In this document: positions 1 to 6,284 of the stretch, in pieces | How the letters are laid out: every line of letters starts with the position of its first letter | Numbering within the stretch: the first letter of the stretch is position 1 | NCBI GenBank assembly: GCA_046712825.1 | Contig: JBKKCR010000077.1 | Location: forward strand, 1 to 20,359 | Length of the DNA: 20,359 nt | Direction of reading: 5' to 3' | Origin: DATFGK01 sp046712825 | Lineage (GTDB): Bacteria; Actinomycetota; AC-67 | Notes under the pieces: generated by a model | Database searches by the model: none | Seen by the model: the letters and a program-made list of their open reading frames with translations, nothing else | What the model was told of the DNA's origin: nothing | Made by a program: the position numbers and the translations under genes

Positions 1-930
1 GCGTTCCGAGGTTCCCGGCGACCCGCACGCCTCCACGGAACCCGGGGACGTAAGCGTTGAAGCTCAGAAGCGTGGCGAGGGTGTCGCCGTTGAATGCTTT
101 CACGTGCGGACCACCGCCGGGCCCGGCTCCCGTGATGATGTCGGCGAACTCGTCGGAGTTGACGTCGCCGGCGGAGACGAAAACGCCGCCGGTGAACGAC
201 GAGATGTAGGCGTTGAAGCTATAGATCGTGGCCAGGGTGTCGCCGTCGAACACCCGCACATTCGGAGCTCCGCCCGGGCCTGCGCCGGTGATGATGTCTG
301 CCAGCCCGTCGCCGGTGACGTCGCCCGATCCCACGTGAACGCCGCCCCCGAACGACGAACTGTAGGCGTTGAAGCTCACGATCGCGGCAAGCGAGTCGCC
401 GTCGAAGACGCGCACGTTCGGAGCCCCACCGGGGCCCGCGCCGGTGATGATGTCGGCGATGCCGTCGGAGTTGATGTCTCCGGCTGCGACGTCGACGCCT
501 CCACTGAAGGAAGAGCCGTAGGCGTTGAAGCTGACGATCTTCGCAAGCGTGTCGCCGTCGAAGACGCGCACGTTCGGTGCTCCGCCTTGTCCGGCTCCGG
601 TGATGATGTCTGGGATGCCGTCGGAGTTGATGTCTCCGGCGGCCACCGTTACGCCGCCGCGGAACCCGGGGTCGTACGCCATGAAGCTATATATGGTCGA
701 ACCGGTGATCCCGTCGACAACTCGCACCAGCGGCGCGCCGCCGGAACCTGCGCCGGTGATGGAGTCGGCGTGCTCGTCGCCGTTGACGTCCGCCGACGCC
801 ACGTACACCCCGCCGCGGAAGCCGGGAACGTACGCCTGATACTCGGGCGACGTCGACGCGCCCGCGTTGGTGAAGGCTCGAACCAAAGGCGCGCCGCCGG
901 GGCCGGCTCCGGTGAGCATCGCAAAGGTTG
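1..930 (-). repeat. 156-bp tandem repeats encoding 52-residue propeller blades
   Basis: The string gtgatg (plus strand; ATC ATC AC or a close variant on the coding strand) begins at 132, 288, 444, 600 and 756, with a degenerate copy at 912. The spacing is exactly 156 bases each time. Units near 290-680 are the most alike, and the outermost (N-terminal) copy is the most diverged. The exact period keeps all frames open on both strands, which produces spurious antisense reading frames here. Confidence 0.93.
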
Positions 931-1036
931 GATGCGCCGACGCCGGCGTCGCGGAGAGCGCGAGAAGGACGGCGGTTGCGCTCAGGGAAACCAACAGGCC
1001 GTTGCTTAGACGACGGAGATGAGTCCGAGCTTGCAT
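1..1036 (-). CDS. Secreted FG-GAP/VCBS repeat protein (partial, C-terminus beyond left edge)
   Basis: Reading the minus strand from ATG at 1036 gives an open frame of 345 codons that runs off the left edge. Residues 1-34 look like a Sec signal peptide: basic start (RTHLRR), hydrophobic stretch GLLVSLSATAVLLALSA, and an ASA cleavage site before HPTF. The rest is tandem 52-residue units carrying DxNxDGxxDIITGAG, GGAPNVRVFDGD and SFNAY. The D-x-N-x-D-G-x-x-D pattern is the calcium-binding loop of FG-GAP/VCBS beta-propeller blades. A ribosome site GGGGAG lies about 5 bases before the ATG. The protein is probably exported and may be a surface or extracellular adhesion or enzyme-associated propeller; no catalytic domain is visible in the part present. 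The gene is divergent from fdhD. The family call is firm, the function unknown. Confidence 0.9.
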   Translation of the reverse strand, partial: MQARTHLRRLSNGLLVSLSATAVLLALSATPASAHPTFAMLTGAGPGGAPLVRAFTNAGASTSPEYQAYVPGFRGGVYVASADVNGDEHADSITGAGSGGAPLVRVVDGITGSTIYSFMAYDPGFRGGVTVAAGDINSDGIPDIITGAGQGGAPNVRVFDGDTLAKIVSFNAYGSSFSGGVDVAAGDINSDGIADIITGAGPGGAPNVRVFDGDSLAAIVSFNAYSSSFGGGVHVGSGDVTGDGLADIITGAGPGGAPNVRVFDGDTLATIYSFNAYISSFTGGVFVSAGDVNSDEFADIITGAGPGGGPHVKAFNGDTLATLLSFNAYVPGFRGGVRVAGNLGT

Positions 1037-1072
1037 GATGGCTCCCCGCGGTAGGTAGGTAGCTCCTAGATC

Positions 1073-1105
1073 GGCGCAGGTGCGCCGCGTGCTGTGGTCC
1101 ACCAC
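1073..1105. promoter_or_regulatory. Two adjacent inverted repeats in the leader of the repeat-protein gene
   Basis: GGCGCA-GG-TGCGCC (1073-1086) and GTGGT-CC-ACCAC (1094-1105) are perfect inverted repeats, each with a 2-base spacer. The second abuts the candidate minus-strand -10 at 1106-1111. They could be operator sites or small leader hairpins; nothing here says which. Confidence 0.35.
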
Positions 1106-1111
1106 CTTATA
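1106..1111 (-). promoter_or_regulatory. Candidate -10 box for the repeat protein
   Basis: On the minus strand the sequence reads TATAAG, one base from TATAAT, about 70 bases before the ATG at 1036. I find no good -35 at the right distance. The resulting leader would contain two short inverted repeats (1073-1086 and 1094-1105). Confidence 0.4.
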
Positions 1112-1218
1112 GGCGAAAGATGAGCAATGGGGATCTAGATGCAAAGATGCTTCGCAATGACTAGGCAACAGCGGGAGGATCGCGACATGCGCGGTGGCGA
1201 ACAGCCCGATCGGATGGT

Positions 1219-1224
1219 TACCTT
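1219..1224 (+). promoter_or_regulatory. Candidate leaderless -10 box for fdhD
   Basis: TACCTT fits TANNNT and lies 6 bases before the GTG at 1231. No ribosome binding site precedes that GTG, and an in-frame TAG at 1162 with no ATG, GTG or TTG after it leaves GTG 1231 as the only start. This fits transcription starting at or next to the start codon. Confidence 0.45.
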
Positions 1225-1230
1225 CCAGGC

Positions 1231-2088
1231 GTGAATCAACCCAACCGCCCGGGGCCAACCGTCAAGAAGACGCCTTTCGTGATCTCCGGCGACGATGCGC
1301 GGCCGCGGTCCGATGTGTTGGTTGCCGAGGAGCCGCTCGAGATCCGGCTCAGCACCCACGGGGTCGAGCATCCGATCTCGGTCACGATGCGCACGCCGGG
1401 GAACGACTTCGAGCTCGCGGTCGGCTTCCTTTACACCGAGGGCGTGATCGGCGGACGCGACGACGTCGATCAGGTTCGGTACTGCGTCGGCGGGCCCGTC
1501 GAACAGCAATTCAATATCGTGACCGTGGCGCTACGGCCCGGCGTCACATTCGACCTGGAGTCCGTGAAGCGCAACTTTTACACGACGTCGTCGTGCGGGA
1601 TCTGCGGGAAAGCATCGCTCGAGGCGATCGCGGTGAAAGGTGCGCCAAACGTGCCGGCCGGTCCAACCGTGGACGCGAAGGTCCTGGGAGGGCTCCCCGA
1701 GCAGCTTCGCAAGGGCCAGAAGATCTTCGAACGCACGGGCGGGCTGCACGCAGCCGGGTTGTTCGAGCCCGACGGCACGGTCGTCGCCGTTCGCGAGGAC
1801 GTCGGCCGGCACAACGCGGTCGACAAGCTCATCGGGTGGCTGGTGATGGAGGGGAAGATCCCGGCGGGAGAGCGGATCATGCTCGTCAGCGGGCGGGCGT
1901 CGTTCGAGATCATGCAGAAGGCTCTCGCGGCCGGGATCCCGATCGTGGCGGCGGTCTCGGCGCCGTCTTCGCTCGCGGTGGCAACCGCCGAGGAGTTCGG
2001 CATGACGCTTGCCGGCTTCGTGCGAGGCGACTCGCTCAACGTTTACGCTGGTGCGCAGCGCGTCCGCGTCAACGACAACACGGAGTAG
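1231..2088 (+). CDS. fdhD: FdhD, sulfur carrier for formate dehydrogenase maturation
   Basis: FdhD takes sulfur from a cysteine desulfurase and passes it to the bis-MGD cofactor of formate dehydrogenases, which need sulfurated molybdenum or tungsten. The 285-residue product has the family's hallmark SSCGICGK with cysteines 122 and 125 (the CxxC loop), followed by RTGGLHAAGLF, REDVGRHNAVDKL and a late SGRASFE segment. Length matches the family. It is cytoplasmic. It heads a same-strand run of molybdenum-cofactor genes; 5 bases separate its TAG from the next GTG. No formate dehydrogenase is in the window, so its client is presumably encoded elsewhere. The start is GTG, the only in-frame option after an upstream stop, probably read from a leaderless message. 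Confidence 0.95.
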   Translation: MNQPNRPGPTVKKTPFVISGDDARPRSDVLVAEEPLEIRLSTHGVEHPISVTMRTPGNDFELAVGFLYTEGVIGGRDDVDQVRYCVGGPVEQQFNIVTVALRPGVTFDLESVKRNFYTTSSCGICGKASLEAIAVKGAPNVPAGPTVDAKVLGGLPEQLRKGQKIFERTGGLHAAGLFEPDGTVVAVREDVGRHNAVDKLIGWLVMEGKIPAGERIMLVSGRASFEIMQKALAAGIPIVAAVSAPSSLAVATAEEFGMTLAGFVRGDSLNVYAGAQRVRVNDNTE

Positions 2089-2093
2089 AACCG

Positions 2094-2318
2094 GTGGCCG
2101 ACGAACCGCAGACCCCGCGGGAGATATGGGCGCTCATCGAGCGCGCCGACGAGCGGGTCAAGTACGCCTCGAACCGCGACGAGAAAACCGCCTACGGCCA
2201 GGCGCGCGAGTTGCTCGAGAAGGCTGCCGCCGCGGCCGAAACGGTTCCCGGGGCCGAAAAGCTGTCGGAGCAAGCCCAGATCCGGCTGACCGATCTCGCG
2301 AAGCTGGAGTCCGCATGA
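2094..2318 (+). CDS. Unrecognised 74-residue helical protein in the molybdenum-cofactor operon
   Basis: I do not recognise this family. GTG at 2094 has a GGAG 8 bases upstream (2082-2085). The stop TGA overlaps the ATG of the next gene as ATGA (2315-2318), which supports a real, translationally coupled gene. The 74-residue product is charged and alanine-rich, with no cysteines, signal peptide or membrane segment. It reads as two or three amphipathic helices: IWALIERADERVKYAS, then a helix around YGQARELLEKAAAAAE, then KLSEQAQIRLTDLAKLE. A TPR-like helical hairpin is conceivable. Being locked between fdhD and a molybdoenzyme, it may assist cofactor handling or bind the downstream enzyme; that is inference from position only. 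Confidence 0.7.
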   Translation: MADEPQTPREIWALIERADERVKYASNRDEKTAYGQARELLEKAAAAAETVPGAEKLSEQAQIRLTDLAKLESA

Positions 2319-2908
2319 AGATCGGCCGGCAGAAAGACGACCTCGGCGGGCGCGTTCCGCCGAATCAGCGTCTGACGCGCGGCTGGCCGGTCCTGCACGC
2401 ATCGCCGGTCCCGAAGTTCAACCCCGCGATCTGGTCGTTCCGCGTGTGGGGAGAGGTCGAGAACGAGTTCGAGCTTACCTGGGACGAATTCCGCGCGTTG
2501 CCGCCGGTTCAGACGCAAAGCGACTTCCACTGCGTGACAGGCTGGTCGAAGCTCGACAACACCTGGGACGGCGTCTCGTTCCGCTCGGTCGCCGAGCGCG
2601 CCAAGCCGAAGCCGATCGCGACTCACGTCTTGATCCACGCCGAATACGGCTACACGGCGAACCTTCCGATCGGGGCCGTGCTCGACGACGACGTTCTGTT
2701 CGCATGGTCGCACGACGGTGAGCCGCTCGAGCCAGAACACGGAGGGCCCCTCCGTCTCGTCGTCCCGAAGCTTTACGCGTGGAAGAGCGCGAAGTGGGTG
2801 CGCGGCGTCAAGTTCATGGAGCGCGACGAGCGCGGCTACTGGGAGGTCCGCGGCTATCACAACCAAGCGGATCCCTTCCGTGAAGAGCGGTACAGCTGGC
2901 AGGAGTGA
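2315..2908 (+). CDS. Sulfite-oxidase-like molybdopterin-dependent oxidoreductase
   Basis: The 197-residue product belongs to the sulfite oxidase/YedY molybdopterin fold (COG2041), the short cytoplasmic type often named sulfite oxidase-like oxidoreductase. Cys73 in DFHCVTGWSK is the expected thiolate ligand to molybdenum, followed by WDGVSFRSV. The later LRLVVPKLYAWKSAKWVRG (residues 147-164) is the conserved pterin-contacting end of the domain. There is no heme domain, dimerisation domain or Tat signal, so it acts in the cytoplasm with an unknown partner. The true substrate is unknown for most of this group; sulfite is only one possibility. The ATG overlaps the preceding stop (ATGA), and its own TGA is 2 bases ahead of the moeA start, tying enzyme and cofactor genes into one transcript. 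Confidence 0.9.
   Translation: MKIGRQKDDLGGRVPPNQRLTRGWPVLHASPVPKFNPAIWSFRVWGEVENEFELTWDEFRALPPVQTQSDFHCVTGWSKLDNTWDGVSFRSVAERAKPKPIATHVLIHAEYGYTANLPIGAVLDDDVLFAWSHDGEPLEPEHGGPLRLVVPKLYAWKSAKWVRGVKFMERDERGYWEVRGYHNQADPFREERYSWQE
2901..2905 (+). promoter_or_regulatory. Ribosome binding site deciding the moeA start
   Basis: AGGAG followed by TGAGC and then GTG at 2911. The spacing of 5 bases is ideal for GTG 2911, whereas the alternative GTG at 2905 overlaps the last base of this site. Confidence 0.6.
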
Positions 2909-2910
2909 GC

Positions 2911-4149
2911 GTGACCAAGAGAACCGTTACGCGCGAGGAGCTCGACACGCCGATGCTCCCGTACGAGGAGGCGGTGGATCGCGTCCTCGAGGCCATCACG
3001 ACGGTTCCGTCGCAACGGGTGGCGTTGAGCGCAGCGCGTGGGCTCGCGATCGACGAGCGGATCGTCGCCGAGCACGACGTCCCCGGCTTCGACAACAGCG
3101 CCATGGACGGCTACGCGATCCGTTCCTCCGATACCGCCGGCGCTTCGCAGGACAACCCCAAGGTGCTGACGTTGATCGAAGACCTTCCCGCCGGCACTCC
3201 GCCGCAACGATCCATCGAATCGGGGACCGCATCCAAGATCATGACGGGAGCGCCGGTTCCCCCGGGCGCGGACGCGGTCGTGCCGTGGGAGGACACCGAG
3301 CCGCGCGACCGTGCGACGGTGGCCGTGCTCGCCGAGATCCCGGCGCGCAAGCACGTTCGTCCGCGGGGCGAGGACCTGAAAGCCGGCGACGAGGTGATCG
3401 CATCGGGAACGGTTCTGCGGCCGGTGCACCTCGGCGTGATCGCCTCGGTCGGGCGCGATCACGTCCAAGCCGTTCCGCGTCCGCGGGTCGCGGTGCTCTC
3501 GACCGGCGACGAGCTCGTTGCTGCCGGAGGGGACCTCGAGCCCGGGAAGATCTTCGATTCCAACCAGGCCTTGCTCTCGGCGTTGTGCGAGGAAGCCGGC
3601 GCGAACGTCACGCTCACCGGACTGGTCGGCGACGACCCGAAGGAAGTGATCCGCTGGCTCGAGGACGCCGCCGGGATGGCAGACCTCATCGTCACCAGCG
3701 GCGGCGCGTCGGTGGGGGAGCACGATTGGCTGCGCGACGTCCTCGAGCGCTACGGCGAGCTCACGATGTGGCGGGTCGCGATCAAGCCCGGCAAGCCGAT
3801 CGCGATGGGCCGCATCGCCCGCGCGCCGGTGCTCGCGCTGCCGGGCAACCCCGGGTCCGCGTTCGTCGGTGTCCACGTGTTCGTCGCCGCGGCGATCCGC
3901 AAGCTCGCCGGACGCGACCCGGCGCCCCGTTCGGTCCGGGCGCTACTCGCGGAGGACGTGAAAGGCTCGCCGAGCCGCACGCTCTTCTGTCGCGTCCGCC
4001 TGGCGGGGAACAAGGCCGTCCCGCTGCCGGCACAGTCCTCGGTCGTCCTTTCCAACATCATCCCAACCGAGGGGTTCGCGATCGTGCCGCCCGGCGGCCT
4101 TCCGGCCGGCAGCGAGGTGCGCGTCGAGTTCATCGGAGACCTGTCGTGA
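2911..4149 (+). CDS. moeA: MoeA, molybdopterin molybdenumtransferase
   Basis: MoeA inserts molybdate into adenylylated molybdopterin, releasing AMP and giving active molybdenum cofactor. In order the 412-residue product shows the N-terminal domain motif DNSAMDGYA (61-69), MTGAPVPPGADAVVPWED, RPRGEDLKAGD, the central MoCF_biosynth motifs STGDEL (197-202) and SGGASVGEHD (263-272), KPGKP, PGNPGS (311-316), and the C-terminal domain ending VEFIGDLS. Length is typical (about 400). I place the start at GTG 2911 because AGGAG (2901-2905) lies 5 bases before it. GTG 2905, which would overlap the previous stop, adds two residues but loses that site. The stop overlaps the moaC GTG by 4 bases (GTGA). 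Confidence 0.97.
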   Translation: MTKRTVTREELDTPMLPYEEAVDRVLEAITTVPSQRVALSAARGLAIDERIVAEHDVPGFDNSAMDGYAIRSSDTAGASQDNPKVLTLIEDLPAGTPPQRSIESGTASKIMTGAPVPPGADAVVPWEDTEPRDRATVAVLAEIPARKHVRPRGEDLKAGDEVIASGTVLRPVHLGVIASVGRDHVQAVPRPRVAVLSTGDELVAAGGDLEPGKIFDSNQALLSALCEEAGANVTLTGLVGDDPKEVIRWLEDAAGMADLIVTSGGASVGEHDWLRDVLERYGELTMWRVAIKPGKPIAMGRIARAPVLALPGNPGSAFVGVHVFVAAAIRKLAGRDPAPRSVRALLAEDVKGSPSRTLFCRVRLAGNKAVPLPAQSSVVLSNIIPTEGFAIVPPGGLPAGSEVRVEFIGDLS

Positions 4150-4592
4150 GCGACGTCAAGATGGTCGACGTCGGCGACAAGCCGGAATCCGAGCGAGAAG
4201 CGACGGCGGCTTGCCGGTTGCTCTGCGAGCCGGCGACGCGCGACAGGCTACTGTCCGGCGCCGTGAAGAAAGGCGATGCGGTCGGGGCAGCGCGGATCGC
4301 GGGCATCCTCGCGGCGAAACGCGTTCCCGAGCTCATCCCTCTTTGCCATCCACTTCGCATCACCTCGATCGACGTGGATTTCGCGCCGGCCGATGACGAC
4401 GCCGTCGAGGTCCGCGCGACCGTTCGGGGGCGCGACCGCACCGGCTTCGAGATCGAAGCGCTCATGGCCGCCTCGATCGCCGCGATGACGCTCTACGACA
4501 TGGGGAAGGCCGAGGACCCACGCATGCGGATCGAGGCGTTGCGCGTCGTCGCCAAGTCGGGCGGCAAGTCCGGGAGCGTGGCCTTCGAGTGA
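4146..4592 (+). CDS. moaC: MoaC, cyclic pyranopterin monophosphate synthase
   Basis: MoaC converts the MoaA product (3',8-cyclo-GTP) to cyclic pyranopterin monophosphate, the first stable intermediate of molybdopterin synthesis. The 148-residue protein shows MVDVGDKPESEREA, AVKKGDAVGAARIAGILAAK, LIPLCHPL with the active-site His, GFEIEALMA with the paired Glu residues, and LYDMGKA with the conserved Asp and Lys. It is slightly short of the usual 155-160 because the N-terminal extension is minimal. The GTG start overlaps the moeA stop, and its TGA overlaps the mogA GTG. No moaA, moaD or moaE lies in the window, so the rest of the pathway must be encoded elsewhere. Confidence 0.95.
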   Translation: MSDVKMVDVGDKPESEREATAACRLLCEPATRDRLLSGAVKKGDAVGAARIAGILAAKRVPELIPLCHPLRITSIDVDFAPADDDAVEVRATVRGRDRTGFEIEALMAASIAAMTLYDMGKAEDPRMRIEALRVVAKSGGKSGSVAFE

Positions 4593-5074
4593 GCGTCCGC
4601 GTCGCGGTATTGACCATCTCGGACCGGCGAGCTCGCGGCGAGGGAGAGGACGAAGGCGGCCCCCTCATCGAGCGGATGGTCACCGACGCCGGCTGCGAGG
4701 TCGTCCAGCAAGGCATCGTCGCCGACGAACGCGACCACATCGAGGCCCGTCTGCGGGGCTGGTCGAACTCCGGGGACACCGACGTGATCATCACGACCGG
4801 CGGCACCGGGCTCGGGCCGCGCGACGTGACGCCCGAGGCGACGAAGGCGGTGCTCGACTACGAGGCGCCGGGGATCGCCGAGCTGATCCGGGCGCACGGC
4901 TTGAAGCAGACGCCGTTCGCGGCGCTGTCGCGCCAGGTGTGTGGTGTGCGGAACAAGACCCTGATCATCAACCTGCCGGGCTCGCCGAAAGCCGTCGCCG
5001 AGGGCCTGGACGCCGTTCTGCCGATATTGAGCCACGCGGTCGAGATGCTGCACGGCGGAGCTCCGCCCGGGTAA
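4589..5074 (+). CDS. mogA: MogA/MoaB-type molybdopterin adenylyltransferase
   Basis: This enzyme adenylylates molybdopterin with ATP so that MoeA can load molybdate. The 161-residue single-domain product has the MoCF_biosynth signature: LTISDRRARGEGEDEGG near the start, IITTGGTGLGPRDVTPEAT with TGGTG at 70-74, LSR at 113-115 and INLPGSPKAVAEGL at 127-140. Length and domain fit MogA/MoaB rather than the longer MoeA. The GTG start overlaps the moaC stop (GTGA, 4589-4592). It is the last gene of the operon; its TAA is 5 bases from the end of the convergent flavoprotein gene, leaving no room for a hairpin terminator between them. Confidence 0.93.
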   Translation: MSVRVAVLTISDRRARGEGEDEGGPLIERMVTDAGCEVVQQGIVADERDHIEARLRGWSNSGDTDVIITTGGTGLGPRDVTPEATKAVLDYEAPGIAELIRAHGLKQTPFAALSRQVCGVRNKTLIINLPGSPKAVAEGLDAVLPILSHAVEMLHGGAPPG

Positions 5075-5079
5075 CGGGT

Positions 5080-6165
5080 TTACGTGCCGAAACGCGCCAG
5101 CGCGAAGCGCTCGAGGGGAAAGGGCGGCGGCGTAGCGCCGGTCGCGAGTCGCGCGAGCGCCTCGCCGATCAGCGGCGCGAATTTGAAGCCGTGCCCGCTG
5201 CACGGCGAGGCGACGATCAGCGGGCCCCGCTCGTCGATGACGAAATCCTGGTCGGGGGTCAACGTGTACAGACAGCTCTCGAACGCCACGGGCTCGGGAT
5301 CCAGGTCGGGAAGCGCGTCGGCGACGTAGGCGGAAACGCGCGCGGCGCCTTCGGGGTCCATCTCGAACGACCGGCCTTGGGCCGACGTCCGCTCGCTCGC
5401 CGCGTGCTCTGCGACCTTCACGCCGGCCGCGCCCGCGAATGCGGGGACGCCGTAGCGGATGATCGCGCCGTGATGGATGAAGGGCACTATGTCGACCGCT
5501 GAGCGGAAGTAAAAGACCTGCTCTCGGGTGACGTGGACCGGCAGCTCGATGCCGGCCGGTCCCAAGAGGGTCTGAGCCCATGCGCCGGCAGCGACGATGC
5601 ATCTCCCCGCGCGGAGATCCCCAGTCCCCGTGCGCACCGTTACCCCGTCGTCGTCCGGGTGCAGCGAGAGGACCTCGGCTCCTTCTCGAACCTCGGCGCC
5701 GGCCTTCCGGGCTTGCCCCGCCATCGCGGCCAACGCTCGCGCGGCGCCGAGCACTCCCGTGTCGGGGGAATACACCGCCGGCCCTTCAACGGCGAGCCAC
5801 GGGAAACGCTTCTCCGGCACGGCGAGCTGTTCGACCGCGGCTCCGCATGACTCCAACGCCTCGGCGACGCCGTCCAGGACTCCCGGATCGCCGACGTCGA
5901 CTCCACCAGTAACGCGGAGGATCTCGTCTCCCGAGACCGCTTCGAGCTCGCGCCAAAGTGGGAGCGCCGCTTGAGCCATCCGGACGTAAAGCGGGTCGGG
6001 ATAGGCGAATCGGAAGATGCGCGTCGCTCCATGCGACGACCCGCGCGTGTGATCGAGCGAGAACTGTTCCACCGCGACGGTCTCGTGCCCGGCCAGCCCC
6101 AGGCGCCACGCAGCGGCGAGACCCGTCACTCCGCCGCCGACGACGCAGACCTCGACCGATTCCAT
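5080..6165 (-). CDS. Monomeric sarcosine oxidase / N-methyl amino acid oxidase-like flavoprotein
   Basis: Members oxidise secondary amines such as sarcosine or N-methyl-amino acids with oxygen, releasing formaldehyde and hydrogen peroxide. The 361-residue product opens with an FAD-binding Rossmann motif VVGGGVTGLAAAW (8-20), followed by GSSHGATRIFRFAY (42-55), which closely matches the family's GSSHGDTRI. Near the end are SCLYTLTPDQDF (297-308) and CSGHGFKFAPLIGE (322-335). Cys298 in CLYT sits where the family attaches FAD covalently. It is somewhat shorter than MSOX (about 390). No signal peptide is seen. No glycine-cleavage or tetrahydrofolate genes are adjacent, so the substrate cannot be deduced. 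A TAGCAT box lies 10 bases before the ATG and there is no clear ribosome site. Confidence 0.87.
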   Translation of the reverse strand: MESVEVCVVGGGVTGLAAAWRLGLAGHETVAVEQFSLDHTRGSSHGATRIFRFAYPDPLYVRMAQAALPLWRELEAVSGDEILRVTGGVDVGDPGVLDGVAEALESCGAAVEQLAVPEKRFPWLAVEGPAVYSPDTGVLGAARALAAMAGQARKAGAEVREGAEVLSLHPDDDGVTVRTGTGDLRAGRCIVAAGAWAQTLLGPAGIELPVHVTREQVFYFRSAVDIVPFIHHGAIIRYGVPAFAGAAGVKVAEHAASERTSAQGRSFEMDPEGAARVSAYVADALPDLDPEPVAFESCLYTLTPDQDFVIDERGPLIVASPCSGHGFKFAPLIGEALARLATGATPPPFPLERFALARFGT

Positions 6166-6212
6166 GGGAGCGCGAATGCTAGCGCCCGATTTCTCCGGAC
6201 GCGCCCTCGCGG

Positions 6213-6218
6213 TATGCT
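6213..6218 (+). promoter_or_regulatory. Candidate -10 box for the acyl-CoA dehydrogenase operon
   Basis: TATGCT fits TANNNT. Transcription would begin near 6225, directly before the palindrome at 6227-6242. The -35 region is weak (TTCTCC at 6191-6196). This promoter would give a leader of about 60 bases with an AGGAGG ribosome site. Confidence 0.4.
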
Positions 6219-6226
6219 TGCTCGTA

Positions 6227-6242
6227 GTTACCGGCCGGTAAC
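6227..6242. promoter_or_regulatory. Perfect 16-bp palindrome, candidate operator
   Basis: GTTACCGGCCGGTAAC is a perfect palindrome in the 119-base gap between the divergent flavoprotein and acyl-CoA dehydrogenase genes. Its place just after a candidate -10 is where a repressor would block transcription. Palindromes with an ACCGG-CCGGT-like core are common targets of TetR-family regulators of acyl-CoA metabolism, but no regulator gene is in the window, so the binding protein is a guess. Confidence 0.6.
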
Positions 6243-6274
6243 CCCCGACTGAAGGGGGCCGGACCGTTCCCGAC

Positions 6275-6280
6275 AGGAGG
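6275..6280 (+). promoter_or_regulatory. Strong ribosome binding site of the first acyl-CoA dehydrogenase
   Basis: AGGAGG, full consensus, 4 bases before ATG 6285. A short hairpin CCCCC-GACTGAA-GGGGG (6242-6258) lies just upstream in the leader. Confidence 0.75.
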
Positions 6281-6284
6281 CGCG

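Noticed and set aside
104..1009. 301-residue plus-strand reading frame
   Set aside because: It is the antisense of the signal-peptide-bearing repeat protein. The exact 156-base repeat keeps the opposite frame open; the translation is low-complexity and matches no family.
1231..5074. New molybdenum-dependent defence or signalling system
   Set aside because: All but one gene are standard cofactor genes. The only unknown is a 74-residue protein, which is noted separately without a claimed function.
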